DNA of 64,000 nucleotides. Source: Micromonospora coxensis (GTDB lineage: Bacteria > Actinomycetota > Actinomycetes > Mycobacteriales > Micromonosporaceae). A program made the position numbers and the translations under genes. The notes under the pieces were generated by a model that had not been told where the DNA came from, did no database searches, and saw only the letters and a program-made list of their open reading frames with translations. Location: the NCBI RefSeq assembly GCF_900090295.1, contig NZ_LT607753.1, positions 930,001-994,000 of the forward strand, given 5' to 3'. Position 1 is the first letter of the stretch. Every line of letters begins with the position of its first letter. Shown one piece after another: positions 12,761 through 20,813 of this stretch.

Positions 12761-13354
12761 TCAGCTGTTCCAGTGTTCGGCGACGAGGTCGGCGGCCTGC
12801 TGCTCCCACTGGGCGTAGTGGAAGGGGTAGGCCGAGACCTGCACGGTCTGGGCGGCCTTGGTCAGCGGCATGTCCTGCCAGCCGTCGACCTGCTTGAGGC
12901 CCTTGAGGAAGGCGAGGGTGGAGTACTCGGGGTCGGTGATCTGCTCGACCGTGCCCCAACCCGAGCTCGGGCGCTGCTGGAACAGGCCCTGCGAGTCGTG
13001 GTCGTTGCGGTCACCCAGGTGGCCGAGGTTCTCCAGCTTGGACTCCTGCAGGGCGGTGGCGATGGCGACCACGGCGGCGCGTTCGTCCATGCCGGCCTTC
13101 TTCGTGGCGGCGATGATGGCCTTGGTGTTGGCGATCTGCTCGTCGGACAGCTCGATGCGCGACTGCTGGCCCTGCACGCCGTGCGGGATCAGCGTGCTCT
13201 TGTCCACGGCCGGCTTGTCGGCCTGCACGGCCACCGCGGCCGGCGTCGTCTCGACCGGAGTACCGGTGTCGTGGTTCAGCGGGCCGGCGGCGAGGCCACC
13301 GGCGACGGCGAGACCAGCGATACCCAGAACGCTCTTCCGCATGATGGTGTTCAT
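12761..13354 (-). CDS. Secreted lysozyme-like (transglycosylase-fold) protein, copy 2
   Basis: 197 residues, paralogue of the gene at 8010-8606. The signal peptide starts MNTIMRKSVLGIAGL, then a variable Thr/Val-rich spacer, then the conserved domain: KKAGMDERAAVVAIATALQ, ESKL with candidate catalytic Glu104, NDHDSQGLFQQRP, SSGWG and the Trp/Gln-rich C-terminus. The C-terminal 90 residues are almost identical to copy 1, while the spacer after the signal peptide (about 25-50) differs, so divergence is concentrated in the exported linker. Start: ATG 13354 after GAATGGAGCT. The same promoter-pair, leader and terminator as copy 1 surround it. Peptidoglycan cleavage is the expected activity but is inferred only from the fold. 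Confidence 0.88.
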   Translation of the reverse strand: MNTIMRKSVLGIAGLAVAGGLAAGPLNHDTGTPVETTPAAVAVQADKPAVDKSTLIPHGVQGQQSRIELSDEQIANTKAIIAATKKAGMDERAAVVAIATALQESKLENLGHLGDRNDHDSQGLFQQRPSSGWGTVEQITDPEYSTLAFLKGLKQVDGWQDMPLTKAAQTVQVSAYPFHYAQWEQQAADLVAEHWNS

Positions 13355-13435
13355 CAGACAAGCTCCATTCGGGGGGTCGACACACACGCGCGTCGTGGGG
13401 GACGACATCGCGCGCGGGCACCTCGACAGGCGCTC
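13355..13435 (-). other. Conserved 5' leader of lysozyme-like copy 2
   Basis: Counterpart of 8607-8685. Here the proximal promoter site lies about 60 bp further up, so the whole predicted leader is about 130 nt; copy 1 carries roughly 110 extra nt between promoter and conserved block. A stem GTCGT/ACGAC around CCCCC flanked by CGCGC/GCGCG can be drawn. Confidence 0.5.
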
Positions 13436-13491
13436 GAAGGCTTTGGGGCCCGGCAGCACAGGCGACACAGGTTCGCGGCGCCGGGACCATG

Positions 13492-13520
13492 TGTAACGAC
13501 CGCCCACCGGCCGGCATTCC
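13492..13520 (-). promoter_or_regulatory. SigR/SigH-type promoter-like site, proximal, copy 2
   Basis: GGAAT-N18-GTTACA on the minus strand, followed by CATGGTCCCGGCGCC exactly as after the proximal site of copy 1. The predicted start is about 130 nt before the start codon. Confidence 0.6.
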
Positions 13521-13580
13521 GACCCACGCGATCCGCCTCGGGCCTGGCAGCGGGGGGTGCTGCTGCGGTCGTACAGAGGG

Positions 13581-13609
13581 TGTAACGACCCCGCCCCGGC
13601 CACCATTCC
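13581..13609 (-). promoter_or_regulatory. SigR/SigH-type promoter-like site, distal, copy 2
   Basis: GGAAT-N18-GTTACA, 89 bp upstream of the proximal site in the same orientation. Flanking bases match the distal site of copy 1. Confidence 0.58.
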
Positions 13610-13822
13610 GCCGCCGCCGTGGCGCCGGCCACGGGACGCCGACCCCGATCCCCGCAACCCGCCCACCAGCCGGCACACCGACCCGGCCGATCCACGCGGA
13701 CCGGACATCCGCCGCAGACTGCGCAGCCGGCCCCGGGCACCCGAATCGTGCCGGGCCGGTGGGACCGGGACGGCGGGGAAACGGATTGGCCGAGGTCCGG
13801 GCGGGGGCACTACGGTGCCGGG

Positions 13823-14629
13823 ATGCCATTGGAGATCGACCTGGACGTGCCGACCCGGCACCTGCTCCGTGCCGACGACGGCACCGCCCTCGCCCGCCTG
13901 CGCCTGCACGACGACGACGGGGAACGGGTCGCCGCCGAGGTGAGCCCGCTGCCCGGGGTCGACGTCGGCACGGTGGCCGCACAGGCGCGCCGGGACCTGG
14001 CCGGCGCACGGCTGGAGACGCCGCACGACGAGCTCGCGCACGCCCTGGTCGCCGGCGGGCTCACCCTGCGTCGGGCCGCCACCGACATGCGGCACGACCT
14101 GGCCGTCGTACCGGAGCCGGTCGCCCTGCCCACCGGGTGGTCGCTGGCCCCGGCGGGCTGGGACGACGACCTGGCCGAAGGGCTGCCGGCGGCGTACGGG
14201 CCCACGCATCCGGACGGTCCCTGGCAGCCGGACGACACCGCGCAGATCCAGGCCATGTTCGACCGGGGCGACCCGGTGCCGCCGCTGCTGGCCGCCTCGG
14301 CCCGGGTGGTCGGACCCGACGGGCGCAGCGCCGGTCACGTGCTCTGCGCCGGACCGGTGCCGTGGACCGAGGACACCTGCGCCTGGATCCTCAACCTCGC
14401 GGTGGCCCCGGCGGCACAGGGCCGGGGACTGGGACGGGCGCTGCTCGGCCACGCCCTGCGCGGCAGCCGGGCGGCCGGTCTGCCCCGGCTGGGCCTCTCC
14501 GTCGGCTGTGGCAACCCGGCCCGCCGGATGTACGACGACGCCGGATTCCGGCCGGTGAGCCGGGTGCTCACGGTGCCGCTGCCACCCGCGGGCCACGCCG
14601 ACGAGGTGACGCGGTCACCGGTGGACTGA
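13823..14629 (+). CDS. GNAT-family N-acetyltransferase
   Basis: 268 residues. The C-terminal half is a GNAT fold: a beta-4 strand CAWILNLAVAP followed by the acetyl-CoA pyrophosphate loop QGRGLGRALL (Q/R-x-x-G-x-G/A) near residue 200, then LGLSVGCGNPARRMYDDAGF, the usual motif B. The N-terminal part is less conserved and may set substrate choice. The acceptor is unknown. A TACGGT hexamer (13811-13816) ends six nt before the ATG and no ribosome binding site is present, so the transcript is probably leaderless. It converges on the LPVTG protein gene, with a 15-bp hairpin between them. Confidence 0.85.
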   Translation: MPLEIDLDVPTRHLLRADDGTALARLRLHDDDGERVAAEVSPLPGVDVGTVAAQARRDLAGARLETPHDELAHALVAGGLTLRRAATDMRHDLAVVPEPVALPTGWSLAPAGWDDDLAEGLPAAYGPTHPDGPWQPDDTAQIQAMFDRGDPVPPLLAASARVVGPDGRSAGHVLCAGPVPWTEDTCAWILNLAVAPAAQGRGLGRALLGHALRGSRAAGLPRLGLSVGCGNPARRMYDDAGFRPVSRVLTVPLPPAGHADEVTRSPVD

Positions 14630-14643
14630 CCCGGACCGCACGT

Positions 14644-14678
14644 GCGGGCGCCCGCCGGATGGACCGGCGGGCGCCCGC
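14644..14678. terminator. Bidirectional hairpin between GNAT and LPVTG genes
   Basis: A perfect 15-bp stem (14644-14658 with 14664-14678) and 5-nt loop between two convergent stop codons. Confidence 0.8.
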
Positions 14679-14709
14679 GCACCACTGTCCGGGCACTGCC
14701 CGGTCGGGG

Positions 14710-15345
14710 TCAGCTCGCCGACCCCGCGCCGAAGCGGTTGCGCCGGCGCCACAGGACGCTGCCGACCATGAGGACCATGCCGGCGCCGACCAGGCCGCCA
14801 CCGACCTTCAGCGGCGTGCCGAGGCTGTCACCGGTGACGGGCAGGTGGTGCGGCGGACGCTTCTTGGGCAGCACGGTCAGGGTCGCGCTGGCGGTCCGGT
14901 CGGACTCGCGGCCGACGGCGGTGAAGGTCAGCCGACCCACGTCCGACGGCCGGTAACGCTTGGTGAAGCGGCCCAGCGCGTCGGTCCGCGCGGTGAAGCT
15001 GCGCGGAGCGGGGTGCGGGTACGCCACCGCCGTCATCGCCACGGCGCTGCCGTCGCTGCGACGGGCGGGAGCCTGGCCCGGGATCGGGGCGGCGAGGGGC
15101 GCCACCGACACGGTGATGTCCACGATCTCGTTGGGACCGAAGTTGCTCCCCCGGAGCACCACGGACTCGCCGATGACGATCGTGGTCGGGCTGACGGTCA
15201 GCGACGCCGGCGCCGGCACGTAGTCCGGTGGCGGCTGCCCACCTGCCGGGGGCTGCGGCTGGGGCTGGGCTGCCCCCGCCGCGGTCGGCACTGCCACGAC
15301 GGCGAGGCCGACCGTGAGCGCCATGATGATGCGGGATAGCCGCAT
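14710..15345 (-). CDS. LPVTG wall-anchored surface protein with Ig-like domain
   Basis: 211 residues with a signal peptide (about 1-26, ending AGAA), a Gln/Pro-rich spacer, and a beta-rich Ig-like region (about 45-155: SLTVSPTTIVIGESVVLRGSNF and DALGRFTKRYRPSDVGRLTFTA). The C-terminus is a classical sorting signal: LPVTG near residue 169, a hydrophobic helix and RRRNR. A sortase should cleave between Thr and Gly and link the protein to the wall; no sortase gene is in this window. The ribosome binding site GGAGGAGAG overlaps the stop codon of the upstream DUF4012 gene, so translation is probably coupled. An adhesion or structural role is inferred. Confidence 0.88.
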   Translation of the reverse strand: MRLSRIIMALTVGLAVVAVPTAAGAAQPQPQPPAGGQPPPDYVPAPASLTVSPTTIVIGESVVLRGSNFGPNEIVDITVSVAPLAAPIPGQAPARRSDGSAVAMTAVAYPHPAPRSFTARTDALGRFTKRYRPSDVGRLTFTAVGRESDRTASATLTVLPKKRPPHHLPVTGDSLGTPLKVGGGLVGAGMVLMVGSVLWRRRNRFGAGSAS

Positions 15346-15357
15346 GATGCTCTCCTC

Positions 15358-17142
15358 CTACTGGTTGCAGCTTGGTGCGGGAACTACTTGGGTGGTCCAC
15401 GGGGTGGCGGTCGGGGTGAGCCAGAGCTCCGGCGTGCCGTCGGTGTCCCTGCCGGTGAGCAGGTCGACGTCGAGGGTCCGGGTGGCGCCGGGGCGCACCT
15501 CGACGTTGGCGATGGCGACCTGGCGGCGCCGGTCGGTGCCGCTGCCCATGTGGGCCTCGACCCCGTCGAGGCGGGCGCCGATCACCGCGCCACCGGCCGG
15601 GCTGTACACCGTCACCAAGGTGCGGGCGGTGTACGGGTCGCCCGACTTGCCCATGCCGAGCACCGCCTTGGTCAGGCCGGAGTCGGGCAGGGACGAGTGC
15701 AGGGTGAAGCGGAGCCGCAGCTGCCGCCGGCCCTCGTCCTGACAGTCGCCGACCGTGACGGTCGCCGACGGGCGCAGGTAGTAGCCGAGCTTCGCGCCGC
15801 TGCCGTCGTTGAGGAAGACACCGACGGTCGGCGCCTTCTCCTGCTCCGGCAGGATGCCGCCGATCCGGTTCGCAGCGAACATCCGCTGTTCCTCCGGCCG
15901 GGCACTCCAGAACAATATCCGGCGTTCGGTAATCGAACGGTCAAATGCGGACAGAATCCCTCGCGGGTTGACATCCCGGCCGAGCAGCGAGTTGAACACC
16001 GCCGCCGCCGAGGCCGCGTAGAAATCGTCCTGGGTGTCCAGGTCCATCGTCAGGTAGCTGTCCGCCAGCAGGGTCCGCACGACGGTCTTCGCCGACAGGG
16101 CCGGATAGCCGGGCACGGTGACCGATCCCACCGCCGACAGCAGGTACGACAGGGCCACCGGGTCCACCGCGAGGACCCCGTCGGCCGTGACCCCGGCACG
16201 CCGCCGGACCATCTCCCGGTAGAGCTTCGCCGCGGTCGGGAAGTGCGGGGTCAGGTTGACGTCGGCCGGATACATGCCGGGCAGGTCGGTGTAGAGCGCA
16301 CGGGTCTCCGCGTCGATCGCGAGGGGCGGGACGAACCGTTGCAGGTCGACGGCGGTCCCCTGTTTCACCAGGTCCACCCGGCCGTCACGGGCGCGCACGA
16401 CCGCGTAAGCGCCGAACATGCCGCCGGTGGCCCGCAGCTCCGACAGGTTCTGCGAGACGAGCAGGTAGGTGCGGGCCCCGTCGGCGCCGAGCAGCGCGGG
16501 CAGCAGCTGGGCGCCCTTGGTGATCCCGGAGAGCAGCCCGGCCAGCTTGTCGACCTCGACCCGGAGCCCGTCCAACGCGTCCCGGACCTCCGGCAGCAGC
16601 CCACCGGTCGGCACCGAGCGCAGGCCGGCGCCGCTGTCGTGCACCACGGCGTCGACCCGGGTCAGCCGCTGCGCGACGGACCGCAGCGCGCCCAGGTCGA
16701 GTCGACCGTCCCGGGGCACCAGCGCGGACACGTCGGTCTGCACCAGCGGCGGGAACGCCTCCCGGGCCAGGTCGTCGACGGTGACCGCGATCCGCCGGAC
16801 CGCGGTCAGGTCGTCACCGGTGTACGGCGTGTTCCCCGCCAGCCACCAGGCCGGCCCGCCGGTCGCCGAGCGGGCGGCGCCGCTCTGCTCCTGCAACGCG
16901 GCCAGGGTGCGCTGGGCCCGCGCGGTGTCCCCGGCGACGATCTGCGCGCTGAGTTCGCGGGCCAGGCCGGCGGCGTTGAGCAGGTTGGCCCGGGCCTGCC
17001 ACCCGCGGAAGCCGACCCACCCGGCGCCGGCCAGCAGCAGTGAGCCGACCACGAGGCCGACGAGCAGGACGCGGCGAACCCGCGCCCGCGTCCGCCGCCG
17101 CAGCCACCTCCGGCCACGACGAGACCTACCGCTTCCCGTCAC
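15358..17142 (-). CDS. DUF4012 membrane-anchored extracellular protein
   Basis: 594 residues: a basic cytoplasmic N-terminus (about 1-25, Arg-rich), one transmembrane helix (about 26-46), and a large extracellular part of the DUF4012 family, recognisable from YLLVSQNLSELRATGGMFGAYAV and LTPHFPTAAKLYREM. The family is found in polysaccharide and surface-structure loci; no biochemical activity is established. GTG start after GGAGAG. It is followed after 12 nt by the LPVTG protein gene, and preceded, 132 bp away on the same strand, by a glycosyltransferase. The context suggests a role in surface glycan assembly or display. The 132-bp gap is unusually AT-rich for this genome and probably carries a promoter. 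Confidence 0.87.
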   Translation of the reverse strand: MTGSGRSRRGRRWLRRRTRARVRRVLLVGLVVGSLLLAGAGWVGFRGWQARANLLNAAGLARELSAQIVAGDTARAQRTLAALQEQSGAARSATGGPAWWLAGNTPYTGDDLTAVRRIAVTVDDLAREAFPPLVQTDVSALVPRDGRLDLGALRSVAQRLTRVDAVVHDSGAGLRSVPTGGLLPEVRDALDGLRVEVDKLAGLLSGITKGAQLLPALLGADGARTYLLVSQNLSELRATGGMFGAYAVVRARDGRVDLVKQGTAVDLQRFVPPLAIDAETRALYTDLPGMYPADVNLTPHFPTAAKLYREMVRRRAGVTADGVLAVDPVALSYLLSAVGSVTVPGYPALSAKTVVRTLLADSYLTMDLDTQDDFYAASAAAVFNSLLGRDVNPRGILSAFDRSITERRILFWSARPEEQRMFAANRIGGILPEQEKAPTVGVFLNDGSGAKLGYYLRPSATVTVGDCQDEGRRQLRLRFTLHSSLPDSGLTKAVLGMGKSGDPYTARTLVTVYSPAGGAVIGARLDGVEAHMGSGTDRRRQVAIANVEVRPGATRTLDVDLLTGRDTDGTPELWLTPTATPWTTQVVPAPSCNQ

Positions 17143-17274
17143 ACCACTCTCCTGCTCCGAAACGGACAGAAATGACGATTCATCGATTTTCTAGCACGAA
17201 GATAGACACCGAAGGACGAATATCGGCTTTTCCAGGGCGTCCGATCAGGATCAGGAGGACCTTTCGGGTGACGG

Positions 17275-18489
17275 TCAGCGTCGACGGCCGACCGCCACCT
17301 CGCGCAGCAACTCCTCGATCCGGTCCACCCCGGCCCGCAGCGACATCTCCCGCAGGTACGCCTCCCGCCCCCGCCGACCCATCTCCATCCGGGCCGCGGC
17401 CGGGATGGTGGAGGCCAGCCAGAACCGGTCCGCCAGCGTCGCCCAGTCCTCGGGCGGACAGGACAACCCGGCCCGGGCCCGCTCGACGAGTTCGACGGTG
17501 TCCCCACCGGCGGAGGCCACCACCGGCCGGGCGCAGGCCAGCGCGGCCTGGAGCTTGGCCGGCACGCTGCCCCGCAACTCCGGCAGGTCACGCAGCATGA
17601 TCAACTGATAGTCGGCAGCGGCGTACAGCTCCGGCATGTCCAGCGGTGAACGGCGCTCCACGAACCGGACGTTGCGCGCCCGCAACTCGGCGGCGAGCCC
17701 CCGCACCCGCCGCTCCTGAGCGCCCGATCCCACCAGCACCAGGTCCATCCGGTCGTCGAGCGCCACGGCCGCGCGTACCGCGGTCTCCAGGCCCTGCCGG
17801 GCGCCGATCGTGCCGGCGTGCATGACCACGCACCGGCCGTCGCGGCGGACCAGCCCCTGCGCCGCCCGTCCCGGCCGGACCGGTTGGAAGATCCGCTCGT
17901 CGGTCCAGTTGAGCACCACCCGGACCCGCTCGGGCGGTACCCCGTCGGCCAGCACGAGGTCGCGCATGGACGGCGCGGCGACCGCCACCACGTCGGCCTC
18001 CCGGTGCACCCGGCGCATCGCGGTGAGCAGCCGCCCCGGGCGGTGCGGCAGGTCCGGGCCGTGCTCCTCCTCGGCCCACAGGTCCTGCACGTGCAGCACG
18101 GTCGGTACCTGGCCGAGCATCCGCAGCAGCGCCGCGGTGGCGAAGGCGGTGGCGGGCAACTGGAAGACGTAGAGCACGTCCACGTCGGCCAGGTAGCGCC
18201 GCCCGACCAGGGCGACACTGCCGGCGAACGACAGGTAGCCGGCCATCCGGGCCCGGGCCGAGGCGTCCCCGCCGGCGTAGCGCGGCACCCGCCGCACGGT
18301 GAGCCGCTCACTGCGGGTCACGTGCCGCCAGCGCTGCCGCCAGCCGGGATAGACGTGCCCGCCCGGGTAGTCCGGGAAGCCCGTCAGCACGCGCACCTCA
18401 TGACCCCGGGCGGCCAACTCCTCGGCCAGGCTGCCGGGGATGAACGCCGGCTCCGGCGGGAAGTGGTACGACAGGATGCCGATCCTCAC
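17275..18489 (-). CDS. GT4-type glycosyltransferase (WcaI-like)
   Basis: 404 residues, GT-B fold. The N-terminal acceptor domain begins RIGILSYHFPPEPAF, typical of WcaI-like enzymes, with HVQDLWAEE near residue 145. The C-terminal donor domain has VVMHAGTIGARQGLE and PELRGSVPAKLQAALACARPVVAS, where the acid and following Lys/Ala segment contact the nucleotide sugar. It should transfer a sugar to a lipid-linked intermediate at the inner membrane face; the sugar is unknown. Start: GTG 18489 after GAGGGGGA; longer frames lack conservation. It is divergent from the tyrosine phosphatase gene and lies upstream of the DUF4012 and LPVTG genes on the same strand. Confidence 0.88.
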   Translation of the reverse strand: MRIGILSYHFPPEPAFIPGSLAEELAARGHEVRVLTGFPDYPGGHVYPGWRQRWRHVTRSERLTVRRVPRYAGGDASARARMAGYLSFAGSVALVGRRYLADVDVLYVFQLPATAFATAALLRMLGQVPTVLHVQDLWAEEEHGPDLPHRPGRLLTAMRRVHREADVVAVAAPSMRDLVLADGVPPERVRVVLNWTDERIFQPVRPGRAAQGLVRRDGRCVVMHAGTIGARQGLETAVRAAVALDDRMDLVLVGSGAQERRVRGLAAELRARNVRFVERRSPLDMPELYAAADYQLIMLRDLPELRGSVPAKLQAALACARPVVASAGGDTVELVERARAGLSCPPEDWATLADRFWLASTIPAAARMEMGRRGREAYLREMSLRAGVDRIEELLREVAVGRRR

Positions 18490-18645
18490 CGGCTCCCCCT
18501 CGACGACCCGGGGACCGGCGCGGCGACCGGCCGCCGCCGTGCCGGCGCATAGGATGCCGGCAACCCCTCCACGTCCGGCCGCCACGGCCGGCGGACCGCC
18601 GTCGCGGCGCCCCCTCCCGCGACCCCACCCAGGAGAGGGACCGCA

Positions 18646-19200
18646 GTGGTCGACGGGTTGCTCATCGTGTGCCACGCCAACATGTGCCGCTCGCCGATGG
18701 CCGAGTACATCGCCCGACAGCTGTTCGGGGACGGGTCGGTCCCGGTCACCAGCGCCGGCACCCACGCCCTCGACGGCCGGCCGATGCACCCGTACGCCGC
18801 AGAGGTCGTCGCGGGGACGGGCGCCGATCCGGCCGGGTTCGTCTCGCGGGAGCTGCGTGCCGAGCACCTGGCCGGAGCCGCCCTGGTCCTCACCGCCACC
18901 CGCAGCCAGCGGTCGCGGTGCACGGCGCTGGCGCCCGCCGCCCTGCACCGGACCTTCACGCTGCGCCAGTTCGGACGGCTGGCCGCGGCGGCCGAGTCCT
19001 CACCGGAGGCCGCCGAGGACCCGCTGCGGGCGGCGGTGGCGGCCGCCGCCCGCGCCCGGGGGCGGCTGCAACCCGCCGCCCCCGACGCGGACGATCTGCG
19101 GGACCCGCTCGGCGGCACCCCGGAGGACTTCCGGCGCTGCGCCGAGGAGATCGAGCGGTCGATGAGACCGGTCGTGGCACTCATCGGGACAGCCGGGTGA
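18646..19200 (+). CDS. Low-molecular-weight protein-tyrosine phosphatase
   Basis: 184 residues with a GTG start after AGGAGAGGGA. The N-terminal P-loop CHANMCRS (C-X5-R-S, residues 9-16) and the late DP motif in DLRDPLGG (about 149) define the family; HANMCRS is the arrangement seen in Wzb/Etp-type phosphatases. Its partner is very likely the BY-kinase encoded on the opposite strand: the two genes are convergent and their ends overlap by 20 bp (19181-19200). In such pairs cycles of kinase autophosphorylation and dephosphorylation control polysaccharide chain length or export. The protein is somewhat longer than the usual 150 residues because of an Ala-rich insertion (about 115-145). Confidence 0.9.
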   Translation: MVDGLLIVCHANMCRSPMAEYIARQLFGDGSVPVTSAGTHALDGRPMHPYAAEVVAGTGADPAGFVSRELRAEHLAGAALVLTATRSQRSRCTALAPAALHRTFTLRQFGRLAAAAESSPEAAEDPLRAAVAAAARARGRLQPAAPDADDLRDPLGGTPEDFRRCAEEIERSMRPVVALIGTAG

Positions 19201-20635
19201 GTTCCTGTGTCCGGTCCGTCACCCGAGCGGCCCCGGCCGGTCCGGCGCGGTGCGCCGCCGAGGCGCGGTCCGCGGGGACCGAGGGCTTGGTGGCGATCCG
19301 GTAGGCCTCGTACTGGTACGCGTCCGCCTTGGCGACCTTGGTCATGTTCAGCACGCAGCCGAGCAGGCGGACCGAGACCGAGTGCAGCGACCGGGCCGCA
19401 GCCGCGACCTGGGTCCGCGAGGTCCGCCCCTGCTGGGTGACGAGCAGCGCGCCGTCGGCCTGCACGGCCACCACCACGCCGTCGGTCACGGCCAGCAGCG
19501 GCGCGGTGTCGATGACCACGATGTCGGCCGACTCGCGCAGGGCCAGCAGCAGGTCGGCCATCGCCTTCGACCCGAGCAGCTCGCTCGGGTTCGGCGGGGT
19601 CGAGCCGCTCGGCAGCACCAGCAGCGACTTGTCGCCCCACCGCTGCACCACGTCCCCGACCTGCACGTCGCCGACCAGCACGTCGGTGAGGCCGACGCCG
19701 CCGTCGAGGCCGAGGTAGTCGGCGACCTTCGGCCGGCGCAGGTCGGCGTCGACCAGCAGCACCCGCCAGCCCGCCTCGGCCAGCGCGATGGCCATGTTGC
19801 AGGAGAGCGTCGTCTTCCCCTCGCCCTGCAGCGCGCTGGTCACCGCGATCACCCGGGCCGGCTCGTTGACGTCGACGAAGCGCAGGTTGGTCCGCAACTT
19901 GCGGACCGCCTCGGCGCGGGCCGAGGTCGCCGCCTCGCCCACGATGAGCGGGGCGGCCTTGGCGCCGGGCTCGAAGGGGATCTCCCCCAGCAGCGGACTG
20001 CCGGTGACCCGTTGCAGGCCCGCGGCGTCACGCAGCCGGACGTCCACCAGGCCGCGCAGGACGGCCAGGCCGGCGCCGAGGAGCAGCCCGATCAGCGCGC
20101 CCAGGAGCAGGTTGCGGGTGGGCTGCGGCGAGACGGGACTGGAGCTGACCCGGGGACCGCTGACCACCTCGATCTTGATGGGCGCCGACCGACCCTCCGG
20201 GGGAGTCTCGACCTTCTGCACCAGCTCGACGAACTTGCTCGCGAGCGTCTCGGTGAGCTTCATCGCCCGCGCCTGGTCGGTGTCGGTGACGGTGGCCCTC
20301 AGCAGCACGGTGCCCGACTCGGTCGAGGTGGCGACCCGCCGTTGCAGGTCGTCGGCGGTCAGCCCGAGCGGCGTCTCCGCCACCACGCTCTGGGCCAGCC
20401 GGTCACTGCGCAGCAGGTCGGCGTACGACTTCACCCGCTGCTGCAGGAAGAGGCTGCCCTGGTAGGCGTCCGTCACGCCCTGACTCGGAGTGGTGACGAA
20501 GAAGGTCACCGACGCCACGTACCGGGGTGGCGTGCGGACCGTGATCAACGCAGCCGATCCGATCGCGACCATCAGCGTGACCAGGACGATCCACCAGTGC
20601 CGGCGGATCAGGCGCAGATAGGTGCGGACCTCCAT
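19181..20635 (-). CDS. Polysaccharide co-polymerase with BY-kinase domain (Wzc/CpsCD-like)
   Basis: 484 residues. The N-terminal Wzz-type half has two transmembrane helices (about 17-35 and 175-195) bracketing an extracytoplasmic loop. The C-terminal cytoplasmic kinase has Walker A LQGEGKTT (about 267-274), Walker A' LLVDADLRRP and Walker B IVVIDTAPLL. A small tyrosine cluster, DAYQYEAYR, follows near residue 450 and is the likely autophosphorylation site. The protein should regulate polymerisation and export of an extracellular polysaccharide. ATG 20635 was preferred over GTG 20638 because the GGGGAGG box is then 4 nt away rather than 1. Its 3' end overlaps the phosphatase gene on the other strand. 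Confidence 0.9.
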   Translation of the reverse strand: MEVRTYLRLIRRHWWIVLVTLMVAIGSAALITVRTPPRYVASVTFFVTTPSQGVTDAYQGSLFLQQRVKSYADLLRSDRLAQSVVAETPLGLTADDLQRRVATSTESGTVLLRATVTDTDQARAMKLTETLASKFVELVQKVETPPEGRSAPIKIEVVSGPRVSSSPVSPQPTRNLLLGALIGLLLGAGLAVLRGLVDVRLRDAAGLQRVTGSPLLGEIPFEPGAKAAPLIVGEAATSARAEAVRKLRTNLRFVDVNEPARVIAVTSALQGEGKTTLSCNMAIALAEAGWRVLLVDADLRRPKVADYLGLDGGVGLTDVLVGDVQVGDVVQRWGDKSLLVLPSGSTPPNPSELLGSKAMADLLLALRESADIVVIDTAPLLAVTDGVVVAVQADGALLVTQQGRTSRTQVAAAARSLHSVSVRLLGCVLNMTKVAKADAYQYEAYRIATKPSVPADRASAAHRAGPAGAARVTDRTQELTRLSR

Positions 20636-20813
20636 CACGCCTCCCCTTCCGCCAGGACATTTGGCCCGTGAAACTGCACGAAATCCCCCTTGATGGCACT
20701 AACGACGTGTCAGGATCTAAACGGTTCACGACGGTGATGAAGTGAATGTAGAGGATGCAACTCCTCAAATGCCCTCAATCGCCGCAACACTGGAACAAAC
20801 GCAGAGGACACCG

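Larger units (their letters stand above)
13355..13822. other. Divergent intergenic region with promoter pair
   Basis: 468 bp without a gene. It holds the leader (to 13435), two promoter-like sites on the minus strand (13492-13520 and 13581-13609), C-rich DNA and, at its right end, the TACGGT box of the GNAT gene (13811-13816). Confidence 0.65.
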
